Origin: Oxalobacteraceae bacterium
GTDB lineage: Bacteria; Pseudomonadota; Gammaproteobacteria; Burkholderiales; Burkholderiaceae_D
Reading direction: 5' to 3'
Assembly: GCA_947448025.1 (NCBI GenBank)
Contig: CANFLV010000010.1
Coordinates: 62,001 to 126,000 of the forward strand
DNA length: 64,000 nt
The notes beneath the pieces were generated by a model, which did not search any database, was not told the origin of the DNA, and worked only from the letters and a program-made list of their open reading frames with translations. This document shows positions 56,225 to 64,000 of the stretch, piece after piece. The position numbers and the translations under genes are program-made. Position 1 is the stretch's first letter; each line of letters starts with the position of its first letter.

Positions 56225-57790
56225 ATGAGCCAGACGAACACCTTACTGTCAGATGCGATTGAAAGAATTCTTGCGAACCCGAGTTCTGAGCAAGCCTGGC
56301 ACCGTTTTGAATCGCTTTACGTTAAGCCGCCTGCAGAGCGGCATTCAGAAGCTGTCGCGCTGTTCGCCGCGCCGATTCTGGATAAAGGTTTGCCCGGATT
56401 TTTGCGCGCGACCTTGCTGGCGCGCTTACCCGGTGGCGCAGGCCATCTGGAGCGGGCAGCGGAACTCTTACTGGCAAATTCACCCGTCGATCCCGACCGG
56501 ATCTGCGCTTTTCTGCTGTTTGCCTGGGGCCACCTGCTGGCTGCAAACGCCAGTCACGCTGACTTCATCGCCGGCATCACCTCTGCCCGTTTTGCGGCCT
56601 TGTCGCAACGCGCCGTCCACGCTTTGCAGCATCAGATGCCGGCGCTGCCGCAACGTCCTGTCACTTTCGTCAAAAGAGTCGCGCTGCTTACCAGCCATCT
56701 CGGCGGTCTCGGACATACGCCAACGCGCATGGTGCTGGACCAGTTCACTGTGCTGCATGCGCTCGGCTATGAGGTCGAATTGTTCTCTGCCCAAGAGCAA
56801 ATGCCGCCCGATATGAACAGCTATCTGGGTGCGAATTGCAGCTCGTTCACCGGACCGATAGACGCCTCACAGTGGTCGGCGTATTTGAATATCGGCACGC
56901 CATTTTCATTGGATGTCCATGCCAGCGATACGCGCTTTTCGATGCTGCAGCGATGGCGCGCGCTCAGGCAGCAAATCGCCACATTCGATCCTGACCTGAT
57001 TTTCTTCGTTGGTTTGTACGAGCCGATGCTGTTACCGCTGTATCAGGAACGGCCGGTACTGGCCTTGGGTACGCATGCATTCGCGCCGGTCGTGCCGGCC
57101 GATGCCTGGCTGTGCGCTGATGCTGCGCACACGGGACTGACCGAGCGCCATTGGGGGCTGGGACTGCCGGCCAGCTATGCCTGCGATCATCCTTACCGGA
57201 TTCGCGAGACCAGCCGTGCTGGCGGTGTCGATCGTGCCGGCCTGGATTTGCCCGCCGATAAACTGATCTTGATTTCAGTCGGTGCGCGCCTGCCTGCGGA
57301 AATCGTCGGGCCATGGGCACAGGCCATGCTGCACGTTTTGGCGCAGCAGCCGAATATTGTGTGGCTGCTGGTCGGCGGCGGCGGTGATATGCCTGCGGCG
57401 CTGGCCGACGCTGCTCCCGGCAGCGTCATGACTTTGGCGCATCAAGACGACATTGGCAGCGTACTGGCTGCAAGCGATATTTACGTCAATCCGCCGCGTA
57501 TAGGCGGTGGCTTCAGCGTCGCCGAAGCGATGGCGGCCTCACTGCCGGTCGTGGCATTGCGTGGCGCCGACGGCGGTAACAAGCTGGGTGAGATGGCCGC
57601 CGTTAGCGAGGACGACTATTTCTTGAAGCTGCAGGCCTTGCTGGAAAACGAAGCATCCAGAAAATCCACCGGCGCGCAGCTGCGCACCGTGTTCGAGCAA
57701 ACCCTGTCGCTGGCCAATTCGCATCGCAGCCTCGATGCCGCGATCGCGAAGACGCTCGAACTTTACCAGGGCCGCAGCGGCGCCTCATGA
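56225..57790 (+). CDS. Glycosyltransferase with N-terminal helical domain
   Basis: This 521-residue protein has an alpha-helical N-terminal region of about 150 residues, then a GT-B-type catalytic part with LLTSHLGGLGHTPTRMVLDQF (glycine-rich donor-side loop). The C-terminal Rossmann half has ILISVGARLPAEIVGPWAQ, IVWLLVGGGGDMPAALAD and the DIYVNPPRIGGGFSVAEAMAASLPVVAL signature of group 1 transferases. The frame runs on upstream, but the chosen ATG lies 12 bases after the GTPase stop. Donor and acceptor are unknown. Its stop overlaps a convergent acyltransferase remnant. Confidence 0.82.
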   Translation: MSQTNTLLSDAIERILANPSSEQAWHRFESLYVKPPAERHSEAVALFAAPILDKGLPGFLRATLLARLPGGAGHLERAAELLLANSPVDPDRICAFLLFAWGHLLAANASHADFIAGITSARFAALSQRAVHALQHQMPALPQRPVTFVKRVALLTSHLGGLGHTPTRMVLDQFTVLHALGYEVELFSAQEQMPPDMNSYLGANCSSFTGPIDASQWSAYLNIGTPFSLDVHASDTRFSMLQRWRALRQQIATFDPDLIFFVGLYEPMLLPLYQERPVLALGTHAFAPVVPADAWLCADAAHTGLTERHWGLGLPASYACDHPYRIRETSRAGGVDRAGLDLPADKLILISVGARLPAEIVGPWAQAMLHVLAQQPNIVWLLVGGGGDMPAALADAAPGSVMTLAHQDDIGSVLAASDIYVNPPRIGGGFSVAEAMAASLPVVALRGADGGNKLGEMAAVSEDDYFLKLQALLENEASRKSTGAQLRTVFEQTLSLANSHRSLDAAIAKTLELYQGRSGAS

Positions 57791-57978
57791 TGCATTCACG
57801 TCCTCCAGCCGCTTCTTGATCCGGGCGGGAATGCCGACCATCAGTACGGACCCGGGCACATCGGCGATCACGACCGCGCCTGCACCGATGAACGCGTCAT
57901 CGCCTATGACCAGACGTTCGAGCACGGTCGCGCCGATGCCGACCGTGACCCCGGCGCCTTCGACAATGCCGGCTTGCT
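57785..57978 (-). pseudogene. 3' remnant of a hexapeptide-repeat acyltransferase (NeuD-like)
   Basis: In a frame different from the chemoreceptor, the minus strand reads [18 protein letters not shown], then [20 protein letters not shown], then PGSVLMVGIPARIKKRLE and a TGA stop. This is the C-terminal left-handed beta-helix of a NeuD/PglD-type acetyltransferase, with the usual VxGIPAR ending. No start or N-terminal domain exists upstream; the homology fades near 57978, inside the end of the chemoreceptor gene. It is a gene fragment, probably left by a deletion that joined it to the chemoreceptor. Confidence 0.8.
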
Positions 57979-59553
57979 GCTGACAGGTGCCGGCTGCGTC
58001 GCAGCGACCGGCTCCTTGCTGTTCAATTCAAATACGCTGACCACCTTGACCAGATGCCCGGTGTGCTCCTGCATATTGTGTGTCCTGGTCGATGCGTGTT
58101 CGACCAAATTGGCATTTTGCCGGGCGAAATGATCCAACTCCCTGATCGTCTGGCTGACTTGCGCGATGCCGTCCGACTGTTCGCGCGTCGCACTGGTGAT
58201 GTCGCCCATGATGTCCGAGACGCGCCGGATGCTGGCCACGACTTCCTGCATCGTCGCGCCCGCCTGATCCACCAGCACCGTGCCTTGGCGTACGCGCTGC
58301 ACCGAGTCATCGATGAGCTGTTTGATTTCTTTGGCCGCCGTGGCCGAGCACTGAGCCAGGTTGCGCACTTCTCCGGCGACGACGGCAAAGCCGCGACCTT
58401 GCTCGCCTGCGCGGGCCGCTTCGACGGCGGCATTGAGCGCGAGGATATTCGTCTGGAACGCAATGCCGTCGATGACACCAATGATGTCGACGATGCGCTT
58501 CGAGGCTTCGTTGATTGCGCCCATGGTAGCGATGACTTGACCCACGACGGCGCCGCCGCGTTCAGCTGTGGCCGAGGCAGACACGGCCAGCACGCTCGCC
58601 TGATGTGCATGCCCGGCGTTCTGCTGGACGGTGTCCGTCAACGTAGCGAGCGAGACCGTAGTCTGCCGGATCGAAGCCACTTCGGTATTGGTACGGTGTG
58701 ACAGGTCGTTATTGCCATCGGCCAGTTCGGTCGACGCCAGCGCAATGGCATCGGTGCTGACGCGTACTTCGCCGACGACCTTGATGAGCGTGTTGTTCAT
58801 TGCTTCGAGCGCGACGAGCAGCAAGCCGATTTCATCTTTCGGATGGAGGGTGAACCTGCTGTCGAGGCGGCCGGCGGCGACGGTCTGGGCGATGCCGATG
58901 GCGTGATTCAGCGGCCCAGTTACGCTGCGCGCAACGACGACCGAGATCAGCACCAGCACCAACAGCGACAGCGCGACGGTGGCGCTGGTAATCCAGCGCA
59001 TATTGCGATTCGCTTCCTGGCTGCTCTGCAGCGCGGTTCTGGTTTCTGCGTCGAGGTCGCGCACGGCACTGGCGAGCAGGGTGCGCAGGGCGTTGTATTC
59101 AGTGTTTGCCGTCTGCATCGAGGCGATGCCGGTATTCGGGTCGAGGCTGGCCATGTCGATGGCGTCGCTGACGGATTTTTTATAGCGCTGCAGGATCGGC
59201 AGGGCATTACCGGCGAGTGCCTGCAGGCCGGATTCCTTGTTCCCGGTCTGGCTGGCCTTGTTGAATTCAGCGCTGATGTTATCGATATCGTGTTCGATGG
59301 CCGTGCTCAAGGCCTTCACGGCTTTTTCGTCGAGGCTGGCCATGATGGCGATCTTGCTATACACGCCCGCATGGATCTGGCCCAGCGCGATGGTCTGGGC
59401 AGCAGTGCTCTTGAAGCCGGAAAAAGTGACGTCGTGCAGGCGCAGCATGCGCTGGTTTTGCCGCTCCAGGGTCAGCAGCGACAGGCCACCCAGCGCGATC
59501 AGGAACAGCATGGCGGCGCTCGGCGCGACGCACATCTTGTGGATAATTTTCAT
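57904..59553 (-). CDS. Methyl-accepting chemotaxis protein with an altered C-terminus
   Basis: This chemoreceptor of about 549 residues has an N-terminal membrane helix, a four-helix-bundle periplasmic sensor domain, a second membrane helix ([21 protein letters not shown]), a HAMP domain and a signalling domain with the hairpin tip [38 protein letters not shown] precedes the chosen ATG, six codons after a possible earlier one. The final 22 or so residues ([22 protein letters not shown]) are an out-of-frame reading of an acyltransferase remnant, so the natural end has been replaced. The signalling core is intact and it may still function. Confidence 0.9.
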   Translation of the reverse strand: MKIIHKMCVAPSAAMLFLIALGGLSLLTLERQNQRMLRLHDVTFSGFKSTAAQTIALGQIHAGVYSKIAIMASLDEKAVKALSTAIEHDIDNISAEFNKASQTGNKESGLQALAGNALPILQRYKKSVSDAIDMASLDPNTGIASMQTANTEYNALRTLLASAVRDLDAETRTALQSSQEANRNMRWITSATVALSLLVLVLISVVVARSVTGPLNHAIGIAQTVAAGRLDSRFTLHPKDEIGLLLVALEAMNNTLIKVVGEVRVSTDAIALASTELADGNNDLSHRTNTEVASIRQTTVSLATLTDTVQQNAGHAHQASVLAVSASATAERGGAVVGQVIATMGAINEASKRIVDIIGVIDGIAFQTNILALNAAVEAARAGEQGRGFAVVAGEVRNLAQCSATAAKEIKQLIDDSVQRVRQGTVLVDQAGATMQEVVASIRRVSDIMGDITSATREQSDGIAQVSQTIRELDHFARQNANLVEHASTRTHNMQEHTGHLVKVVSVFELNSKEPVAATQPAPVSSKPALSKAPGSRSASARPCSNVWS

Positions 59554-59605
59554 TGCAGCGAGTCCTTCCATGCCGAAACCTGCAGGCGTGGTGCACCTGC
59601 TGCAA

Positions 59606-59639
59606 CGGCGACGCGTCGTGACTTTTCAATGCGTCGCCG
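59606..59639 (-). promoter_or_regulatory. Hairpin between Cache gene and chemoreceptor gene
   Basis: CGGCGACGC (59606-59614) pairs perfectly with GCGTCGCCG (59631-59639) around 16 bases in the 98-base gap between the two genes. It lacks a strong T-run and may set the ratio of the two products or protect the upstream mRNA. Confidence 0.4.
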
Positions 59640-59651
59640 CCCGTCGTCAAA

Positions 59652-60113
59652 TCAATTGTAGATACCACCGCAGACGACGGTGTCACTCTCACGCTCGCAA
59701 TACGCGACTTTGGGTTCGATCTTCTTGTTTTCCGGATTGGTGAATTTATACTCCTGCCAGAACGCGGGTTTGGCCTTGCCGAGTTCAACGCGTTCGCGCA
59801 CAAACGCCTTGCCGTCGATGTCCTTAAATTCGAGCATGTTCTTGCCGATCATTTTCGGATTGCTGCCATGCGCGCGCACCACGCCATCGAGGCCATAGAC
59901 CACGAGATACAAATCGCGGTCACTGAATTTGCCGCCTTTTTGATTGAATTCGGCATATGCCTTTTCGGCGCCATTGGCCTTGATGAAGGCAACGCCTTTC
60001 TTGACCATGGCCTCGGCTTCAGGCTTGGTGGCGCCGCCATCGGCTGCCGTGGCCAGAGCGGCACTGCTTAACAGGCTAAGTATCAACAACGAACGCAACG
60101 CAGTTTGAAACAT
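59652..60113 (-). CDS. Secreted single-Cache-domain protein
   Basis: This 153-residue protein has a signal peptide (LRSLLILSLLSSAALATA) and one periplasmic Cache domain (GVAFIKANGAEKAYAEFNQ, LYLVVYGLDGVVRAHGSNPKMIG and KPAFWQEYKFTNP). AAGGG precedes the ATG. It has no membrane or output domain of its own. It lies directly upstream of a chemoreceptor on the same strand and may act as a soluble ligand-binding accessory to it; that is an inference from position. Two cysteines near the C-terminus (YCERESDTVVCGG) could form a disulfide. Confidence 0.85.
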   Translation of the reverse strand: MFQTALRSLLILSLLSSAALATAADGGATKPEAEAMVKKGVAFIKANGAEKAYAEFNQKGGKFSDRDLYLVVYGLDGVVRAHGSNPKMIGKNMLEFKDIDGKAFVRERVELGKAKPAFWQEYKFTNPENKKIEPKVAYCERESDTVVCGGIYN

Positions 60114-60537
60114 GGCATTTCCCTTTAAGTGATCGTACAAGAGGTGCGGGTGCACCAACATTTGCGTAAATAGTGCTGCACTCAAATCTTTGTCTGCGTC
60201 CACCAGCTGTCGGACCATTTTTGAGTCTGGTCGACAAAAAAGTCAGATCGCCGGTCAGCTGTTTCGTTCGCTCCAACTTATCGACACTGCGATACTGAAT
60301 GGTGATTGGCTCCACTACAGACGTGTGTCTCAAAACGACATTTTTGGTAATTACTTTAGGGGCACAGAAAATATACTTATCGTGCCAGCCATGTGGCAAG
60401 TGAGATCCGCGAACGTCCCGGCATCTCTCATGAAGCTTGTCGGTGCGGCCATTGCAGTCTGCTGGGTCCGCATTTTTGCTATGCTAGCGGCTCATTGCCG
60501 GCAAGTTCCGGCATCGCCCATTCACGGAGTAGAACGC
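60114..60537. other. Intergenic region between divergent genes
   Basis: This 424-base stretch between the Cache gene and the DUF2058 gene shows no supported gene. A short hairpin (TGCCGG with CCGGCA, 60496-60513) lies in the leader of the DUF2058 gene, followed by the ribosome site GGAG. Nothing else is recognisable. Confidence 0.5.
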
Positions 60538-61074
60538 ATGGCGTCATTGCAAGAGCAGTTTTTGAAAGCGGGCCTGGTCGATAAAACCAAGGTCAAACTG
60601 GCTAATCAGGACAAGAGCAAACAGAAGAAGGTCGAACGCCGCACGGGCACGACCACGGTCGATGAGGTGCACCTGGCCGCGCTGGAGACGCAACGTAAAA
60701 ACGCCGAGCGCGCCCGTGAGCTCAACGCCCAGCGCGATGCAGCCGCCACGCAAAAAGCGATCGCTGCGCAAATTGTCCAGATGGTGCAGAAGAATCGCCA
60801 GAGCAAGGGCGCCGGCGACATCGCCTATAACTTTACCCACAATAACAAGATCGAACGCATCCATGTATCGGCCGCAGTCCAGGCGTATTTAGTGGCCGGT
60901 CAGCTGGTCATCATCTGTCTGGATGGCAAGGTAGAGTTGGTCCCGAGAATCATCGCCGATAAGATTGCCGAGCGCGATGCGGCCATCGTGGTACGAGTGA
61001 ACAAGAGCAGCAGTGAGATTGATGCGGATGATCCGTATGCAGCGTACAAGATTCCGGATGATTTGATGTGGTAG
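60538..61074 (+). CDS. DUF2058 family nucleoprotein/polynucleotide-associated protein (YaiL-like)
   Basis: This 178-residue protein belongs to the DUF2058 family (E. coli YaiL). It starts MASLQEQFLKAGLVDKTKVK with a lysine-rich stretch (NQDKSKQKKVERR), has a long helical middle with alanine and arginine residues, and ends in a compact domain with the family motif YNFTHNNKIERIHVS and DDPYAAYKIPDDLMW. The GGAG ribosome site decides the start. The function is unknown; the basic N-terminus suggests nucleic-acid contact. Confidence 0.88.
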   Translation: MASLQEQFLKAGLVDKTKVKLANQDKSKQKKVERRTGTTTVDEVHLAALETQRKNAERARELNAQRDAAATQKAIAAQIVQMVQKNRQSKGAGDIAYNFTHNNKIERIHVSAAVQAYLVAGQLVIICLDGKVELVPRIIADKIAERDAAIVVRVNKSSSEIDADDPYAAYKIPDDLMW

Positions 61075-61269
61075 GTTCACTGCGGTAATTGCAGTGTCGC
61101 CATAGATTGAATCCCCAAAGCGTCGGTCTTTTGTAATCGAAGGGCTAGATCGCGGTGTGCGACGAACATAGGAAGCCTTGGTATAGGCAGATGTCTACTT
61201 AACCAGCAGTCGAGGTCGCCATTGAAAATTTAATGGCCTCGGCGCCACGAATGGCATAAGGTATTTTTG

Positions 61270-61887
61270 ATGACTGAGTTTTATTCTTACGAGCCAAAAG
61301 ATGGGCACGGCTTACCACATGATCCCTTCAATGCCATTGTTGGGCCACGACCCATTGGATGGATTTCTACCCAGAGTAGGTCTGGTGTCACTAACTTGGC
61401 TCCCTATAGTTTTTTCAATGCGTTTAACTATGTACCGCCCATCATTGGTTTTTCCAGTGTGGGCTATAAAGACACCTTAAGAAATATTGAAGAGACGGGT
61501 GAATTCGTCTGGAATTTAGTAACGAATGAACTGGTGGAAGCCATGAATCAATCATGCGCCGCATATTCACCGGAAGTCAGTGAATTTGAAGCTACAGGAC
61601 TTGCTCAAGCTGAATCGAGATTGGTTTTGCCTCCTAGAGTTGCAAAGGCAAAAGTAGCATTTGAATGTAAATGTACTGAGATCGTTCAACTAAAAAGTAT
61701 TTCCGGCGAAAAGGTAAAAACCTGGTTAATACTGGGTGAGGTTGTAGAGATTCACATTAATAAAGCATTATTAATAAATGGTATTTATGACACTTCTGAA
61801 GCGGGTCATGTGCTTAGAGGCGGTGGTCCAGCTGATTACTTCAGTATCGGTAAAGAGCAACTTTTTAAGTTGTACAGGCCCCAGTAA
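61270..61887 (+). CDS. Flavin reductase-like (FMN-binding split-barrel) protein
   Basis: This 205-residue protein has the flavin reductase-like fold, with GPRPIGWISTQSRSGVTNLAPYSFFNAFNYVPPIIGFSS and the later TGEFVWNLVTNE segment typical of the family that binds FMN. AAGG lies eight bases before the ATG. The gene is clearly richer in A and T than its neighbours and uses codons such as TTA, ATA and AGA that are rare elsewhere in the window, which suggests recent acquisition. The substrate, or partner monooxygenase, is unknown. Confidence 0.88.
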   Translation: MTEFYSYEPKDGHGLPHDPFNAIVGPRPIGWISTQSRSGVTNLAPYSFFNAFNYVPPIIGFSSVGYKDTLRNIEETGEFVWNLVTNELVEAMNQSCAAYSPEVSEFEATGLAQAESRLVLPPRVAKAKVAFECKCTEIVQLKSISGEKVKTWLILGEVVEIHINKALLINGIYDTSEAGHVLRGGGPADYFSIGKEQLFKLYRPQ

Positions 61888-62007
61888 ATTTCGTACGAAA
61901 CGACCTACATAGACGATATTGAAAAAGGCATAGTTGCTAGACGCGTGCTGTGTCATATCCGGCCTAGTTGCCGTATCTGGCTCTCGTCGACCACCTATTT
62001 GTCAGTA

Positions 62008-63603
62008 TTAAGGTGCCAGACCCATCGCCTGCAAACGGTCACGCGCGCTCGTCACGCCACCCGCAAATGCCTTGCGGTACTCTGCTGCAGCCAGGTCCTT
62101 GTCGGCTAAGGTGCCGGCACCGTGTTCATAGGACCATGCCAACTGAAAGTGCGCGTAAGGCAGCTCCTGTTTGCCGGACACGACCGATTGCAATAAGGCC
62201 AGTCCTTTGGACTTGTCCATGGCGCCGCCGGCGCCATCTCGTAAATACGCGCCGAGAATTGCTGTGCCGAAGACATCATTTTTATCCGAAGCGGCTTGCG
62301 CAAGTTGACGTGCCTTTACAAGGTCTTTCGAGAGGCCGCCTTGTCCCTGAAAATACATCAAACTCAGTCGCGCGGCCGCCCGTGGCACGCTACGCTGTAA
62401 TGCGATACTGTAAAACCGCACTGCTTCCGCAAGGTCAATCGCGCGCCCTGTTCCAAATTGCGCATGTTCTCCTAAAAATAGTATCGCTGCAGGGAAGCCC
62501 AGACTGGCGGCTCTGTTTAAAAGCGCCGTGGCTTTAATAAGGTCGTTGGGCGCACTTTTACCAACTGTATAAATAATTGCAAGTTGCACCATTGCCCGTT
62601 CATCATTTTCAATCTCCACGGCTTGATCGAATGCCGCGATGGCATCGGTATAACGCCCGGCATTCTGCGCTTCCAGGCCTATGCGATAGGCACTGGGTAT
62701 GACAGCTGATTGTTCCTCGTTTGTTAATGTGAAACCGGGCCGTCGTGTTGGCGGGTAAGGGTCAATAAGGGCGACACGGCTGATATCGTCGGCGGATGTT
62801 GGACTCAATGTTGATGCGAGTGTTTGCAGTGACCTTTCTCGCTCGACGTGAGAAGGATGCGAGTCCAGCCAAAAACCACTGCCGCCATTCGTCCGCGCCG
62901 CCATTAAGCGCCATAACCGGGGTGCAGCCCCCGGGTCAAATCCTGCGCTTACCATTGCCCGCAGTCCCAATTCGTCCGCCTCACGTTCCTGATCCCTTGA
63001 GAATTTTGCGTTAGCCAAGTCGCCACCAACACTGCCGAGCTGAGTACCGAGTCCTTGTGTGTCAATGCCACGCTTTGCTTGGTGAATGTCCACAGCAGCC
63101 CCAGCCAAAATCCCAATGAGCGTCACCAGGCCTTGTCGCGCACGCCCCTCGGAAAGGTGGTTCGCTTTCAGATGTCCCAATTCATGACCAATTACGACGG
63201 CCATTTCTGCCTCATCATCGCCTGTCAGTCGCAGCATTTCCGTATTAATGACCATGGTCGGAAGCCCGTCATTATTCATCACTACAAATGCATTCGGGGC
63301 CGCGTCATTGGTAATGAACACAAAGGGCATGTTCATACCAAAGTGGTTCGATAATTTGCGTGTAGCATCCACCGCGCGCTCGACCCAAATTCGCTGGACT
63401 GTATCAACTTTGTTGCCGGATGTGACTGCGCCAGCATAGAGATTAACGTTAGGTGAGTTGGTCTTGCCAAGTATTGCTTCAGCAGGCCAATAAGTTTTTT
63501 GTTGAGCACATACACTGGTCGATGCTAGTGCGGCAAAGAGTAAAGCCGCATACCGCACAGCGCGACTGGCGTATCTAGGAAAGTTGGTGACGGCGTTTTT
63601 CAA
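62008..63603 (-). CDS. M48-family metalloprotease with C-terminal TPR/Sel1 repeats
   Basis: This 531-residue periplasmic protein starts with a signal peptide (AVRYAALLFAALASTSVCA). The protease domain has the zinc motif HELGH (His140, Glu141 and His144, in VVIGHELGHLKANH) and the third-ligand region READELG near residue 213. It is related to BepA/YfgC-type proteases for outer-membrane quality control. The C-terminal half contains a TPR-like motif (AGRYTDAIAAFDQAVEIEND) and several Sel1-type repeats (AAARLSLMYFQGQGGLSKD, FGTAILGAYLRDGAGGAMD). It would act as a protease with its own interaction platform. Confidence 0.88.
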   Translation of the reverse strand: MKNAVTNFPRYASRAVRYAALLFAALASTSVCAQQKTYWPAEAILGKTNSPNVNLYAGAVTSGNKVDTVQRIWVERAVDATRKLSNHFGMNMPFVFITNDAAPNAFVVMNNDGLPTMVINTEMLRLTGDDEAEMAVVIGHELGHLKANHLSEGRARQGLVTLIGILAGAAVDIHQAKRGIDTQGLGTQLGSVGGDLANAKFSRDQEREADELGLRAMVSAGFDPGAAPRLWRLMAARTNGGSGFWLDSHPSHVERERSLQTLASTLSPTSADDISRVALIDPYPPTRRPGFTLTNEEQSAVIPSAYRIGLEAQNAGRYTDAIAAFDQAVEIENDERAMVQLAIIYTVGKSAPNDLIKATALLNRAASLGFPAAILFLGEHAQFGTGRAIDLAEAVRFYSIALQRSVPRAAARLSLMYFQGQGGLSKDLVKARQLAQAASDKNDVFGTAILGAYLRDGAGGAMDKSKGLALLQSVVSGKQELPYAHFQLAWSYEHGAGTLADKDLAAAEYRKAFAGGVTSARDRLQAMGLAP

Positions 63604-64000
63604 TATGCCCTTAATTTTTTGACATCGCGACTTTACGAATGTTAATCCGAGATTATTGATAATGAGCTCAACATTGAGCGCAAAGTGTTAGTAGAGAGGT
63701 AAATATTGTCGAGCAAGCGCAAAGAGAAATACCGCAGCGTTTAAATGGAGGTGTTTAAGGATATTTTTTGATGGGCCGGGGCGGAATCGAGCCACCGACA
63801 CATGGATTTTCAGTTTGCGTGTTGATTCGACGCATGGTGCAGGCAGCGTTGAAGACCTTGCCTGTGGACAGGCGCTTGCGACAAGACATCCTATTTGGCA
63901 TCTGAGCCTGCCATCCGAACCTGTCAAACACATGCGAGGCCGGCAGCCGTCAGTGGCGCTCCCGATTAATCTACATTGATCCATATCTCGTTGCGCCTCA
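63604..64000. other. Intergenic right edge with a tRNA-like fragment
   Basis: No gene in the last 397 bases can be supported. Open frames here are short and unlike known proteins. The only recognisable element is a tRNA-Phe-like fragment on the minus strand, listed separately. Confidence 0.5.
63769..63814 (-). other. Fragment resembling the 3' half of tRNA-Phe
   Basis: Read on the minus strand, ACTGAAAATCC (anticodon loop and stem of GAA tRNA-Phe) is followed by TGTCGGTGGCTCGATTCCGCC, split here as TGTCGGTGG and CTCGATTCCGCC, the variable loop and T-arm. The acceptor part (CCGGCCCATCA) is degenerate and the 5' half of a tRNA is absent. Such 3' fragments are left as attachment-site copies when an element integrates into a tRNA gene. 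Confidence 0.65.

Noticed and set aside
63688-63984. A 98-codon minus-strand frame at the right edge
   Set aside because: It runs through the tRNA-like fragment and its product resembles nothing known; no ribosome site was found.
1-64000. CRISPR arrays or complete insertion sequences
   Set aside because: No regularly spaced direct repeats and no transposase-like reading frame were seen.

Overview
The window is a chromosomal segment of a betaproteobacterium, most likely a member of the Burkholderiales close to Oxalobacteraceae (Herminiimonas, Undibacterium, Janthinobacterium type). This rests on gene order rather than on a database match: gltBD, the mla operon, ibaG-murA, a single his operon running into hinT and tatABC, petABC followed by sspAB, and hemA-prfA-prmC. 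The base composition is GC-rich and coding density is high. No CRISPR array, complete insertion sequence or prophage is visible.

Positions 1-27631 are almost entirely core genes on the plus strand: the 3' end of gltB, gltD, a phospholipid transport operon (mlaFEDACB), an ABC-2 exporter pair, ibaG and murA, then hisG-hisD-(DNA methyltransferase)-hisC-hisB-hisH-hisA-hisF-hisI-hisE-hinT-tatA-tatB-tatC, many of them overlapping or closely spaced. A short minus-strand insert (DUF2461 protein, DegS-like protease, mscL) surrounds a Nif3-family gene. petABC encodes the bc1 complex and is followed by sspAB and a tRNA-Thr. Just after the tRNA lies a higBA toxin-antitoxin locus whose toxin gene carries an in-frame stop.

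Positions 28648-37627 are minus-strand: a Sel1-repeat protein, a methyltransferase, grxD, tex, prmC, dsbB, prfA, hemA and an atypical response regulator that has lost its phosphorylation residues. From 38419 to 46568 lies a sucrose-use locus: TonB-dependent receptor, amylosucrase, PfkB sugar kinase, MFS transporter and a divergent LacI regulator with two palindromic operators. Next come a large transglutaminase/DUF2126 protein and an ohrR-ohr peroxide-response operon with tandem palindromes over its promoter.

Positions 51544-64000 are accessory. A plus-strand cluster encodes an NMT1-like binding protein, a Rieske oxygenase, a zinc alcohol dehydrogenase, a COG0523 GTPase and a glycosyltransferase. 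It converges on a chemoreceptor gene whose 3' end runs out of frame through the remnant of a hexapeptide acyltransferase. A secreted Cache protein, a DUF2058 protein, an A/T-rich flavin reductase-like gene and an M48 protease with repeat domains follow. Near the right edge is a fragment resembling the 3' half of tRNA-Phe, suggesting an old integration site.

The strongest leads are the broken higB, the methyltransferase inside the his operon, the degenerate receiver domain, the helically phased sucrose operators, the Rieske-ADH-COG0523 cluster and the chemoreceptor/acyltransferase junction.
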